Shown here piece by piece: positions 1-7,520 of a stretch of DNA of 64,000 nucleotides. The DNA comes from Hymenobacter rubidus (GTDB taxonomy: Bacteria > Bacteroidota > Bacteroidia > Cytophagales > Hymenobacteraceae): the NCBI RefSeq assembly GCF_016734815.1, contig NZ_JAERQF010000022.1, positions 30,885 to 94,884 on the forward strand. The letters run 5' to 3'. The translations under genes and the position numbers were made by a program. The notes beneath the pieces were generated by a model. The model was not told the origin of the DNA. It did not search any database and was given only the letters and a program-made list of their open reading frames with translations. Each line of letters starts with the position of its first letter. Positions within the stretch are counted from its first letter, which is position 1.

Positions 1-494
1 CGCGCGACGAGGCGGCCATGACGCTTTTCTACGACCGGTATTCGGCGGCGTTGTATGGCGTCATCTTTCGCATTGTGAAGGCCGAAGACGAAGCCGAAGA
101 CGTGTTGCAGGAGGCGCTGGTAAAAATATGGCACGCCTTTGCCAGCTACGACCCCAGCAAAGGGCGCCTCTTTACCTGGGTTCTTAATATTTGTCGAAAT
201 CTGAGCATCGATAAAATCCGCTCCCGACAGCACCGCGTAGGTAGCAAAACTCAGGGATTGGACGACAGTTTGACGGCGCAACGACAGGCCGCCCCCACCA
301 CCTTCCGACCCGAGCACATTGGCCTCCAGGAAATCACGCAACAACTCATTCCGGAACAGCGCCAGATTATCGACCTGCTCTACTTCGAGGGCTTCACCCA
401 AAGTGAAGTAGCGGAGGAGCTCAACATTCCTTTGGGCACCGTGAAAACCCGTGCCCGCACCGCTATAAAAGTCCTAAGCAAACTTATTCGCTAA
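1..494 (+). CDS. ECF-type sigma-70 family RNA polymerase sigma factor, 5'-truncated by window edge
   Basis: Directs RNA polymerase to a regulon, probably under control of the anti-sigma factor encoded next. The open frame runs in from the window edge (five codons precede the first ATG at 18 and read like sigma region 2), so the true start lies outside. Region 2 is visible around FYDRYSAALYGVIFRIV and AEDVLQEALVKIW, and region 4 (helix-turn-helix) near the C-terminus around FEGFTQSEVAEELNIPLGTV. Both are typical of the roughly 180-residue ECF family. The gene ends 7 bases before the anti-sigma gene, the usual arrangement. The regulon cannot be read from this window. Confidence 0.93.
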   Translation, partial: RDEAAMTLFYDRYSAALYGVIFRIVKAEDEAEDVLQEALVKIWHAFASYDPSKGRLFTWVLNICRNLSIDKIRSRQHRVGSKTQGLDDSLTAQRQAAPTTFRPEHIGLQEITQQLIPEQRQIIDLLYFEGFTQSEVAEELNIPLGTVKTRARTAIKVLSKLIR

Positions 495-501
495 ATTAAT
501 C

Positions 502-1401
502 GTGGAAAACATCCAAGAATATATTGAATCGGGCATCCTGGAGCAGTACGCTCTCGGGGAGCTTTCTCCCGCCGAGCAGGCGGGCGTGGAAGCCCAGGTA
601 GCTGCCCACCCGGAGGTCCGCGAGGAATTGCTACAAGTGCAGGCCGCTTTTGGCCTCTATGCCGAAGCCCACTCCCTGACCCCCCCCGCTGGCATGCGGG
701 AACGGGTGCTGAGCAACGTACTGGCCCAGATTGCGGCCCCCAAGCCGGCCGGCGGCCTGCGTGCCGATGTTGACGCCGTGGCCCAGGCCAACTCGCTGAC
801 GGCCACGCCCCAACCCACCGCCGTGCCCGGCGAAGCGGTGGTGCGCCCCATGGCTTCGGCACCGGCCGCAACCAGTACTCCGGCTTGGGCCATTGCGGCT
901 TCGGTGGCGCTGCTGCTCAGCCTGTTCGGCAACATGCTGCTGTACTCGAACTGGAAAAGCGCCAACTCGGAGCTGGTGGCCATGCAAAACGAACGCACCC
1001 GCTTCGCCACCACCACCACCGTAGTGGAAAAAAAGCTGGGCGAGCTGCGGCAGGAAAACCAGGTGCTGCGTTCCGATGAGTTCCGCGCCGTGGCCCTGGC
1101 CGGTACCAAAACTGCCCCCACGGCCCACGCCCGCGTGCTGTTCAACCCCGCCACGCACAAGGTGTACGTAGACGTACGCAGCTTGCCGGCTCTGCCGGCG
1201 GGCAAGCAGTACCAGCTCTGGGCCCTCGACAAAGGCAAGCCGATTGATGCGGGCGTGCTAAACGCTGCCACGGCCACCGGCGAGGGCCTCCAGCACATGA
1301 AGGACATTGCCAGCGCCCAAACCTTCGCCATGACGGTAGAGCCCGAGGGAGGCAGCGTAAATCCCACGCTGAGCACCATGACCGTAGTTGGAAACATTTA
1401 A
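502..1401 (+). CDS. Anti-sigma factor, RskA-like, single-pass membrane protein
   Basis: 299 residues. It probably sequesters the sigma factor encoded just upstream. The N-terminal 75 residues resemble an anti-sigma zinc-finger-like domain without the usual HxxxCxxC, with the YALGELSPAEQ segment common in this family. A low-complexity Ala/Pro linker follows, then one transmembrane helix at about residues 128-149, a short coiled-coil-like stretch, and a C-terminal RskA-type extracytoplasmic domain (ARVLFNPATHKVYVDV, KQYQLWALDKGKPIDAG). The start is GTG at 502, seven bases after the sigma stop. No in-frame ATG fits better. The two genes are clearly one operon. Confidence 0.9.
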   Translation: MENIQEYIESGILEQYALGELSPAEQAGVEAQVAAHPEVREELLQVQAAFGLYAEAHSLTPPAGMRERVLSNVLAQIAAPKPAGGLRADVDAVAQANSLTATPQPTAVPGEAVVRPMASAPAATSTPAWAIAASVALLLSLFGNMLLYSNWKSANSELVAMQNERTRFATTTTVVEKKLGELRQENQVLRSDEFRAVALAGTKTAPTAHARVLFNPATHKVYVDVRSLPALPAGKQYQLWALDKGKPIDAGVLNAATATGEGLQHMKDIASAQTFAMTVEPEGGSVNPTLSTMTVVGNI

Positions 1402-1538
1402 GCAGTTGAACGATTTGAACCGGCAACCTGCAGCTACACGCCCTGGTAGTCCAAGCGGTACCTGAGGATTATCGCTCATTGGCTTGCTTAGCCGATGGGC
1501 GATAATCCTTTGTCAATTATTGTTGTAAACTGTTTTTT

Positions 1539-2078
1539 ATGCACGGCACCATCCTCACGTTGCTCAAGCGCTACGTGCAAACCCAATACGACCACAGTAC
1601 CTGGGTCAAACTCATGGAGCTTTCTAGGCTCGAAAACATTGAGTTTGACCACAAAACCGTGTACCCCGACGAGCACGTTTATGCCTTGGTGGGCCACGCC
1701 GCCGAGATGACCGGTTTGTCGGCCGGTGAGCTGCACGAAAAGTTCGGCGAATACCTGGTGCCCGACCTGATGTATATGTACCAAAAGTTGCTGAATCCCG
1801 AGTGGAAAACCCTCGACATGCTGGAGCACACCGAGCTGACCATGCACAAGCAGGTGCGACAGGAACACGCCGAAAATTCGCCACCGGTGTTGGATGTCAA
1901 TCGGTTGGGGCCCAACGAGCTGATGATTGACTACGTGTCGCCGCGCCGCATGGGCGGGTTGGCGGTGGGCATTGTGCGCGGAGTGGCGGCTTATTACGAC
2001 GAGGCCGACCGCATCGACGTGATGCCCACTACTTCTGAAGACGGCGAGCGGGTGCGCATTCACGTGCGCCGGCGCTAA
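1539..2078 (+). CDS. H-NOX (heme NO-binding) domain-like protein lacking the expected axial histidine
   Basis: 179 residues, the usual length of a stand-alone H-NOX domain. The N-terminus MHGTILTLLKRYV, the FGEYLVPDL segment and the YVSPR match to the YxSxR heme-propionate motif (Y132, S134, R136) place it in the family. H-NOX proteins bind heme through one conserved histidine and sense NO or O2. When I align MLEHTELTMHKQVR with the canonical MMDEVHLQLTKMIK segment, the axial-His position is Glu99, with His97 and His103 nearby. Heme binding is therefore uncertain. No kinase, cyclase or chemotaxis partner is adjacent. The gene stands alone with a 137-base upstream gap. Confidence 0.82.
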   Translation: MHGTILTLLKRYVQTQYDHSTWVKLMELSRLENIEFDHKTVYPDEHVYALVGHAAEMTGLSAGELHEKFGEYLVPDLMYMYQKLLNPEWKTLDMLEHTELTMHKQVRQEHAENSPPVLDVNRLGPNELMIDYVSPRRMGGLAVGIVRGVAAYYDEADRIDVMPTTSEDGERVRIHVRRR

Positions 2079-2118
2079 AACTGCTCCTGACTATTTCCTC
2101 ATATCATTTTCCTGCGCC

Positions 2119-2451
2119 ATGAGCACCTACTACAATCCCTCCGATTTGGCCAAGTTTGGCAATATCTCCGAGTGGCAACCCGAAATGGGCCGTAAATTTT
2201 TCGATTACTACGGCGAAGTATTCAAGGAGGGCGCGCTTAGTGAGCGCGAAAAATCCTTGATTGCGCTGGCCGTAGCGCACGTGGTGCAATGTCCTTATTG
2301 CATCGACGCCTACACCTCGGATGCCCTCCAGAAAGGCGCCGACGAAGCCCAGATGATGGAGGCGGTGCACGTGGGGGCTGCCATCAAAGGCGGGGCCACG
2401 CTGGTGCACGCCACCATGATGATGAACAAGGCCAAGGAGCTGACCATGTAG
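2119..2451 (+). CDS. AhpD/carboxymuconolactone-decarboxylase-like protein of arsenosugar clusters
   Basis: 110 residues forming one small all-helical AhpD-like domain. The redox CxxC motif is C58-P-Y-C61 with His54 one turn before, as in peroxidase-like AhpD proteins. The sequence closely resembles the family annotated as arsenosugar biosynthesis-associated peroxidase-like protein, which travels with ArsS. The ATG at 2119 follows the H-NOX-like gene by 40 bases, and the ArsS-type gene starts 53 bases after its stop. Its biochemical role is not established. The name rests on family resemblance and neighbourhood. Confidence 0.85.
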   Translation: MSTYYNPSDLAKFGNISEWQPEMGRKFFDYYGEVFKEGALSEREKSLIALAVAHVVQCPYCIDAYTSDALQKGADEAQMMEAVHVGAAIKGGATLVHATMMMNKAKELTM

Positions 2452-2504
2452 TCGTTCCTCTTTCTAGTCTGCCTCACCAGCAGCCCCTTACTACCCAATT
2501 ATTT

Positions 2505-3554
2505 ATGAAATCCCTGCACGCCCAACACCACGCGCTGGCTGATTCGGCCTACCAACTCACCGTTTTGAATCCGGCCGAGACGGTGGGGACGTCCTTTCCG
2601 CCCTTTGCCGGCAAGCTGCGGGCGGCCGGGCTGTTGCCGTTGCGGCCCACCGCCATTTCGGTGCTGCAAGTAAACGTTGGCAAGATGTGCAACCAGGTGT
2701 GCAAGCACTGCCACGTGGACGCCGGCCCCGACCGCACCGAAATCATGACCCGCGAAACCATGCAACAATGCCTAGACGCGCTGGCCCAGACCGATATCGA
2801 GGTGGTGGACCTGACCGGTGGCGCCCCCGAAATGAACCCGGATTTCCGGTGGTTTGTGGAGGGAATTTCTGCCTTGGGCCGCCAGATTATTGTGCGCTGC
2901 AACCTGACCATCATCGTGGCCAACAAGAAATACAACGACCTGCCGGAGTTTTTTGCCAGGCACGGCGTGCGGGTGGTTTCGTCGTTGCCGCACTTTGCGG
3001 CCGGCCGCACCGATGCGCAGCGCGGCGAGGGCGTATTTGAGCGCTCCATCCGGGCGCTGGGCATGCTCAACGCCGTGGGCTATGGCGTGGAAGGCTCGGG
3101 CCTGAACCTGGATTTGGTGTACAACCCCTCGGGCGCGTTCCTGCCGGGCAGCCAAATCAGCCTGGAGCGGGAATTTAAACAGCGGCTGGGCCGCGAACAC
3201 CACGTAACATTCAATAACCTGCTGGCCATCACCAATCTGCCCGTCAGCCGTTTTCTGGACTATCTGGTGGAAAGCGGCAACTACGACGGCTACATGGACA
3301 AACTGGTGCAGGCCTACAACCCCGTGGCCGCCGCCAACGTGATGTGCCGCAGCACCGTTTCGGTGGGCTGGGACGGCCTGCTCTACGATTGCGACTTCAA
3401 CCAAATGCTGGATTTGCCGGTGACGGGCAACGCTTCGCGCCACATTCGCGACTTCGACTTGGCCTCTTTGGAGGCGCGTAGCATTGTGGTGAATCAGCAC
3501 TGCTACGGGTGCACGGCCGGGGCCGGTTCCAGCTGTGGGGGGGCCACGGCCTAG
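2505..3554 (+). CDS. arsS: ArsS-type radical SAM/Cys-rich protein (arsenosugar biosynthesis)
   Basis: 349 residues. The radical SAM [4Fe-4S] motif is C62-x3-C66-x2-C69 in KMCNQVCKHCHVDAG, followed by the GGAPEMNP loop. The C-terminus is Cys-rich (CYGCTAGAGSSCGG), characteristic of the radical SAM/Cys-rich family that includes ArsS, which transfers the 5'-deoxyadenosyl group of SAM to methylated arsenic. The frame stays open upstream across the previous gene, but the ATG at 2505 gives the natural N-terminus. The arsenic methyltransferase ArsM expected in a complete pathway is not in this window. Confidence 0.88.
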   Translation: MKSLHAQHHALADSAYQLTVLNPAETVGTSFPPFAGKLRAAGLLPLRPTAISVLQVNVGKMCNQVCKHCHVDAGPDRTEIMTRETMQQCLDALAQTDIEVVDLTGGAPEMNPDFRWFVEGISALGRQIIVRCNLTIIVANKKYNDLPEFFARHGVRVVSSLPHFAAGRTDAQRGEGVFERSIRALGMLNAVGYGVEGSGLNLDLVYNPSGAFLPGSQISLEREFKQRLGREHHVTFNNLLAITNLPVSRFLDYLVESGNYDGYMDKLVQAYNPVAAANVMCRSTVSVGWDGLLYDCDFNQMLDLPVTGNASRHIRDFDLASLEARSIVVNQHCYGCTAGAGSSCGGATA

Positions 3555-3586
3555 GCTTCGCGGCATCAACCATCTTTCCCACGCCC

Positions 3587-4117
3587 GTGAAACGTGCAGC
3601 ATTCGCCGGTCTGTTCAGCGCCTTGCTCATGCTGAGTGCTTGCGGCTCCGACTCCGCCAGCCCACCCGGCCAGGCCAGCGGCATGTATAAGCAACTGTTG
3701 CGCCGCCTGTACCACAACACCGTGCCCACGGTCTCGGCGGCCGCTTTGGCGCAGGAACTGAAGGCGCCCGCCGCGCCGGTGCTGCTCGATGCCCGCACAC
3801 CGGCCGAATACCGGGTCAGCCACCTCGCGGGGGCCCACTTTGTGAATTTTGATTCCATTGCCACCGAAACGTTCGAGACCCTCGACCGGGAGCAGCCGGT
3901 GGTGGTGTATTGCTCCGTGGGCGTGCGCAGCGAACGACTGGGCGAGCGGCTACAGGCGCTGGGCTTTCGGAAGGTGCGCAACCTTTACGGCGGTTTGTTC
4001 GAGTGGGTCAACGAAGGCTACCCGGTGTGCACTGCCCAGGGGCCCACAACCAACGTACATCCCTATTCCAAGTGGTGGAGCCCGTGGCTGAAACGCGGGC
4101 GAAAAGTATATGAGTAA
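3587..4117 (+). CDS. Rhodanese-like domain lipoprotein
   Basis: 176 residues from GTG at 3587. That start gives a clean lipoprotein signal (MKRAAFAGLFSALLMLSAC, lipidated Cys19). Starting further upstream would run into the end of arsS. A single rhodanese domain follows: the LLDARTPAEYRVSHLAGA segment and an active-site loop beginning at C109 (C-S-V-G-V-R). Rhodaneses carry a persulfide on this Cys for sulfur transfer or redox work. The exported location and the position inside an arsenosugar-type cluster are visible, but the substrate is not. The last 8 bases overlap the next gene, implying translational coupling. Confidence 0.85.
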   Translation: MKRAAFAGLFSALLMLSACGSDSASPPGQASGMYKQLLRRLYHNTVPTVSAAALAQELKAPAAPVLLDARTPAEYRVSHLAGAHFVNFDSIATETFETLDREQPVVVYCSVGVRSERLGERLQALGFRKVRNLYGGLFEWVNEGYPVCTAQGPTTNVHPYSKWWSPWLKRGRKVYE

Positions 4118-4757
4118 ACTAATTAGCGCAGTGCCCACGCCGGCAGGCACGCTTTCCCACCTGTTGGTATTTGCCCGCGTGCCTGCCTTGGGCCGAGTGA
4201 AAAGCCGGCTGGCCGCGGGCGTAGGCGAGACCGCCGCCCTGGCCGTTTACCAAGAGCTACTGGCCATTACCCGTGCGGCGGTGGCGGCATCGGGCATTTC
4301 GGCCACCGTCTGGCTGGCCGATACGGCGGGAATCGAGCCTACGGCTGGCGAAGCCGCGCACTGGCCTGAGCTGGCCACTCGCTGTCAGCCTGCCGGTGAC
4401 TTGGGCGAGCGCATGGCCACGGCATTTGCGGCGGCTTTCAGCGCTGGGGCGGGCCGGGTAGCCATTATCGGCACCGACTGCCCCGGTTTGCGGGCGGCGC
4501 ATCTTACCCAGGCGCATGATTTGCTGGCCACCCACGACGTGGTACTGGGACCAGCCACCGATGGCGGCTACTACCTGCTGGGCCTGCGCCAACCCCGGCC
4601 CGAGCTGTTTGAGGACAAGGCGTGGAGCACTGCTACGGTGCTGGCCGATACCGTGGCCGATGCCCAACGCCTGGGCTTGCGCGTGGCCCTGCTTCCGGAA
4701 CTTCGCGACGTGGACACGGCCGACGACCTGGCTGCCTGGCGGGCCATCAATCCATAA
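4110..4757 (+). CDS. TIGR04282-type arsenosugar-cluster glycosyltransferase (DUF2064)
   Basis: 215 residues. A nucleotide-sugar-transferase-like fold is indicated by LLVFARVPALGRVKSRLA near the N-terminus (the P-loop-like FxKxPxxGxVKTRL of the family), IIGTDCPGL in the middle and GPATDGGYYLLG later, all hallmarks of DUF2064. Members beside ArsS are named arsenosugar biosynthesis glycosyltransferases. The donor and acceptor are not known from sequence. The ATG lies inside the last codons of the rhodanese gene (8-base overlap), so the two are almost certainly co-translated. Confidence 0.87.
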   Translation: MSKLISAVPTPAGTLSHLLVFARVPALGRVKSRLAAGVGETAALAVYQELLAITRAAVAASGISATVWLADTAGIEPTAGEAAHWPELATRCQPAGDLGERMATAFAAAFSAGAGRVAIIGTDCPGLRAAHLTQAHDLLATHDVVLGPATDGGYYLLGLRQPRPELFEDKAWSTATVLADTVADAQRLGLRVALLPELRDVDTADDLAAWRAINP

Positions 4758-4822
4758 CAAGCGGCTTTCGCGTATACCTTTTCCCTTGGTTTCAGCCGGG
4801 CATCAAGTAGGCGCCCATAGGC

Positions 4823-4830
4823 TACATTTG
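4823..4830 (+). promoter_or_regulatory. Possible Bacteroidota -7 promoter element
   Basis: TACATTTG matches the TAnnTTTG consensus 21 bases before the lipoprotein ATG. No TTG is seen at the expected -33 spacing, so this is weak. Confidence 0.3.
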
Positions 4831-4851
4831 CTGACCTTACTGCTTTACTTT

Positions 4852-5745
4852 ATGCCCCAGGTATCCATTCGAAATACATTGCTCGCCGTGATGATGGGCA
4901 TGTGGGGGGCGGGCTGCCAGGGCCCCAGCGAAACCAAAGCCACGGGCCGGGTACCGGTTTCGGCCCAGGCACTGCAGGCGGTGCTGCCGTATTTCGACCA
5001 GGAGTGGGCCATGCGCAAGTACTGGGAAGATGGCCTGGCCGAAGTGGCCACCTACGACGCTGAGCGCATTGTTTACAAGAAAAAGCGCACCTTCGAGTTC
5101 ACCCAGATTACGGTGAAGGAGGAGTTTAACCAGCAATTCAACGTCAAAACCGACGACTACAAGCGGGCCGATTTGTTTCCCGTGATGAAAATTAATCAGT
5201 TCTGTAGCATTCAGGCCGACCAGTACCCGTACCATTACCTCACGTCGTTGTTTTTCCGGCGCGACCAGCCGGTGGCGCTTTTTAAAATGACCTCGTCGTC
5301 GCAGGAATGGTGCGGCAATACGTTCAAATCCATCATTGACGACGGGGTGAACTTTGAAATGTGGTACAACTCGTACTGGGACGGCCAGGGCGATGGCAAC
5401 CGGGATTTGCGGCGCGATGTTTTTCTGGAAGATGCGCTGCCTTACACGCTCCGCACCCTGAAATTTGCCCAGCAGCCCAGCTTCGATTTTGTGGTGCTCG
5501 ACCTGCAACAAACCAACCAGGCCACTCCGCCGGTCTACTACCAAGCCCACCTCACCACGAGCGAGGCGCCCGCTGCCGATGCCCCGCAGCCGGCCTGGCG
5601 CGTGGCCGTGGCACTGGCCCCAGGCAAGGAAAACGTGTATTGGTTCGCAAAAACCTACCCCAACGTGCTGCTCCGCCAAACTGCCTGGGACGGCCGCACC
5701 CTCCGCCTGAAATCGACCCGGCGCTACGTGTACTGGCCGCAGTAG
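4852..5745 (+). CDS. Lipoprotein of unknown function
   Basis: 297 residues from ATG 4852. The N-terminus ends in a lipobox (WGAGC, Cys22), so an envelope lipoprotein is expected. The mature part contains YWEDGLAEVATYDAERIVY and a long beta-rich region. It resembles Bacteroidota lipoproteins often labelled 'septum formation inhibitor Maf', a label I do not trust because no Maf motif is visible. A TACATTTG box at 4823-4830 could be the -7 element of its own promoter. It converges with the membrane glycosyltransferase gene on the other strand. Confidence 0.75.
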   Translation: MPQVSIRNTLLAVMMGMWGAGCQGPSETKATGRVPVSAQALQAVLPYFDQEWAMRKYWEDGLAEVATYDAERIVYKKKRTFEFTQITVKEEFNQQFNVKTDDYKRADLFPVMKINQFCSIQADQYPYHYLTSLFFRRDQPVALFKMTSSSQEWCGNTFKSIIDDGVNFEMWYNSYWDGQGDGNRDLRRDVFLEDALPYTLRTLKFAQQPSFDFVVLDLQQTNQATPPVYYQAHLTTSEAPAADAPQPAWRVAVALAPGKENVYWFAKTYPNVLLRQTAWDGRTLRLKSTRRYVYWPQ

Positions 5746-5796
5746 GGGCAGGCAGCCGTCTTCCAATCCTTGAAGAGAGTTAGTGTAGGCGCGCGC

Positions 5797-5823
5797 GATG
5801 CTTCGCTGCGCGCTGCATGTCTG
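5797..5823. repeat. PAL-1 palindrome, half copy
   Basis: Only the right arm (GATGCTTCGCTGCGCGCTGC and neighbours) is present, between two convergent genes. Its arm sequence matches the copy at 13756-13847. It looks like a decayed or single-arm copy. Confidence 0.6.
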
Positions 5824-5836
5824 CCGGTCAGTGCTG

Positions 5837-7192
5837 CTATTCGGCAGCCTCCGAACGACGACTTTGGCGGACTTCCCACAGGAGCACCGCGAAAGCCACG
5901 AGGTATTCCAGGGCCACCAGCCAGAGGTTTTCGGTGTAGGCACTGGAGCGGTAGGCGGCGTAGGACAGCACCGCCAGGCCGCCCCATACCAGTGGAAAAC
6001 GATAGCGCGACAGCACGCTCAGGCCCATGAGCTGCGTGAGGTACCACGGGTGCACGGTAGTAGCCAGGGCGTAGTAGGCGGTGAGCATGAGCAGCAGCGT
6101 TTGGGGCAGCGAGGCCAGCGTGATGCGGCGCTCCCGCCAGGCCAGCCCCAACCCAATGGCACCACTGAGCACCGCCAGCGAAGGCCCGATGATGGCAATC
6201 TGGTTATACGTCGTGAGCCAGTAGCCAATGGGACGTAGCAGGTAGTAAATGCTGGCGTTGAACTCGAAGCTGCGGAAGTAAAGCCGCAGGCTGCGGCCGA
6301 TGTTAACGAACAAATCGACCGATAAAAACGGGAGAAAAAGCAGCAGCAAGCCCGCCAGCGTGATGCCGGTGTACGCAATGCTCCGCCGCCAGCCCAACCG
6401 CCTCACCAGCAGGGGCAACGCCAGCAAGGGCAGCAGCTTGGTGGCCACGCCCAGCCCCAGTGCTCCGGCCGAAAGCTGCCAACGCCGCCGTGCCAGCAGC
6501 CAGAGCATTAGCAGCAGGAAGAAAAACGCCACTCCCTCAAAGTGCAGGTTGCCGACGAGCTCCACAATAACCAGGGGGTGAAGCAGGTAGCGTAGGGCGC
6601 GTCCGGCGGGCCAGCCCCGGGCCGGCAGCAGGGCCAGCAACAGCCACGCCGTGCCTACTTCGGCGGCCAGAATCACCAGGCGCAGGCACAAGGCAAAACC
6701 GGCCTCGGAGCTCGGAAACAAGCGCGCGGCTGCACCAAAAATAAATTGGCAGGTTGAGGGGTAAACTGAGTAGTAGTGGGGCGAATTCATCTGGCGGTAG
6801 AGCTGCTGGAGCTGCGGCAGCACCGCGTTGCGCTCGGTGACATTGGGCAGGGCCATGCGGGCTCCGTCGGCAATGATTTCATCGGGCCGAAACCGGAACG
6901 GATTGACGCCGTGCGCCACCAGCAGCCCATCCCAGCGAAACCGGTACACATCGTCGGACAGCGCGGGCAGGGCCGGAAGCCAGAGCAGCCGAAAGACCAG
7001 GGCCGCCCCCAGGCCCCACTGCCAGCGCAAGCCGCTGCGCAGCAGCCAGATGTAGCTCAGCAGCGCAACGGCAAACAACCCTGCCAGCTGTCCAAAATGA
7101 GCCCTGGGCGTAGCATATGCCAAGCCCAGGTAGGCACCGCCGGACAGCACCAAAGCCGCAAGCTGGGAGAAGGAAGGAAACTTATTGGACAA
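5837..7192 (-). CDS. Polytopic membrane glycosyltransferase (mannosyltransferase/GT-C type)
   Basis: 451 residues with about ten or more predicted membrane helices. The segment LSDDVYRFRWDGLLVAHGVN after the second helix pair is typical of Bacteroidota and actinobacterial polyprenol-phosphate-dependent mannosyltransferases (MptB-like or GT87-like), where the early acidic pair is catalytic. It would use a lipid-linked sugar on the outer face of the inner membrane. It is the last of three glycosyltransferase genes on this strand. The upstream gene for a polyprenyl-phosphate glycosyltransferase could supply its donor. Acceptor and product are unknown. Confidence 0.75.
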   Translation of the reverse strand: MSNKFPSFSQLAALVLSGGAYLGLAYATPRAHFGQLAGLFAVALLSYIWLLRSGLRWQWGLGAALVFRLLWLPALPALSDDVYRFRWDGLLVAHGVNPFRFRPDEIIADGARMALPNVTERNAVLPQLQQLYRQMNSPHYYSVYPSTCQFIFGAAARLFPSSEAGFALCLRLVILAAEVGTAWLLLALLPARGWPAGRALRYLLHPLVIVELVGNLHFEGVAFFFLLLMLWLLARRRWQLSAGALGLGVATKLLPLLALPLLVRRLGWRRSIAYTGITLAGLLLLFLPFLSVDLFVNIGRSLRLYFRSFEFNASIYYLLRPIGYWLTTYNQIAIIGPSLAVLSGAIGLGLAWRERRITLASLPQTLLLMLTAYYALATTVHPWYLTQLMGLSVLSRYRFPLVWGGLAVLSYAAYRSSAYTENLWLVALEYLVAFAVLLWEVRQSRRSEAAE

Positions 7193-7235
7193 AGCTATTG
7201 AGGGGCGTTTCGTTATGAAGCAATGCGTTGAAGGC

Positions 7236-7315
7236 TGCAGAAATGAGTTGAAAGGGGAGCGTTAAAACCATAGCCGCTCCGCTTTTTTAATCTTCCCTTT
7301 TAACTCATTTCTGCA
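7236..7315. repeat. Long imperfect inverted repeat, possible terminator or processing hairpin
   Basis: TGCAGAAATGAGTTGAAAGGG (7236-7256, listed here as two parts: TGCAGAAATGAG + TTGAAAGGG) pairs with 7295-7315 with one mismatch. A short GGAGCG/CGCTCC pair lies inside the loop. It sits between two minus-strand glycosyltransferase genes and could partly terminate transcription. Confidence 0.6.
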
Positions 7316-7321
7316 ACATAC

Positions 7322-7457
7322 TAGCGCGGTGTCGGGGTTGGTGCACCGTAGCGCGAACGTTGTCGTTCGCGTCCCCGCGCCGCTAGCTCGTTCTGGCACG
7401 CGAACTGCAAAGTTCGCGCTACTGACCGCACGTACACTGACTTCGAAACGGCTGTAT
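7322..7457. repeat. 135-bp dispersed intergenic repeat, copy 1
   Basis: Near-identical to 9890-10025 in the same orientation. It contains two perfect hairpins: CGCGAACG-TTGT-CGTTCGCG at 7352-7371 and CGCGAACT-GCAA-AGTTCGCG shortly after. Together with the inverted repeat at 7236-7315 it fills most of the 328-base gap 7193-7520. No gene is seen there. Confidence 0.85.
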
Positions 7458-7520
7458 ACTGAAAATTGCTCTGGGTTCGGCAGCCGAATGCCTGAATTTC
7501 TCCTACTGCTGGGCGCTAAA

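Noticed and set aside
4852..5745. Annotation as Maf septum formation inhibitor
   Set aside because: No Maf fold motif. The protein is a lipoprotein of a different type.
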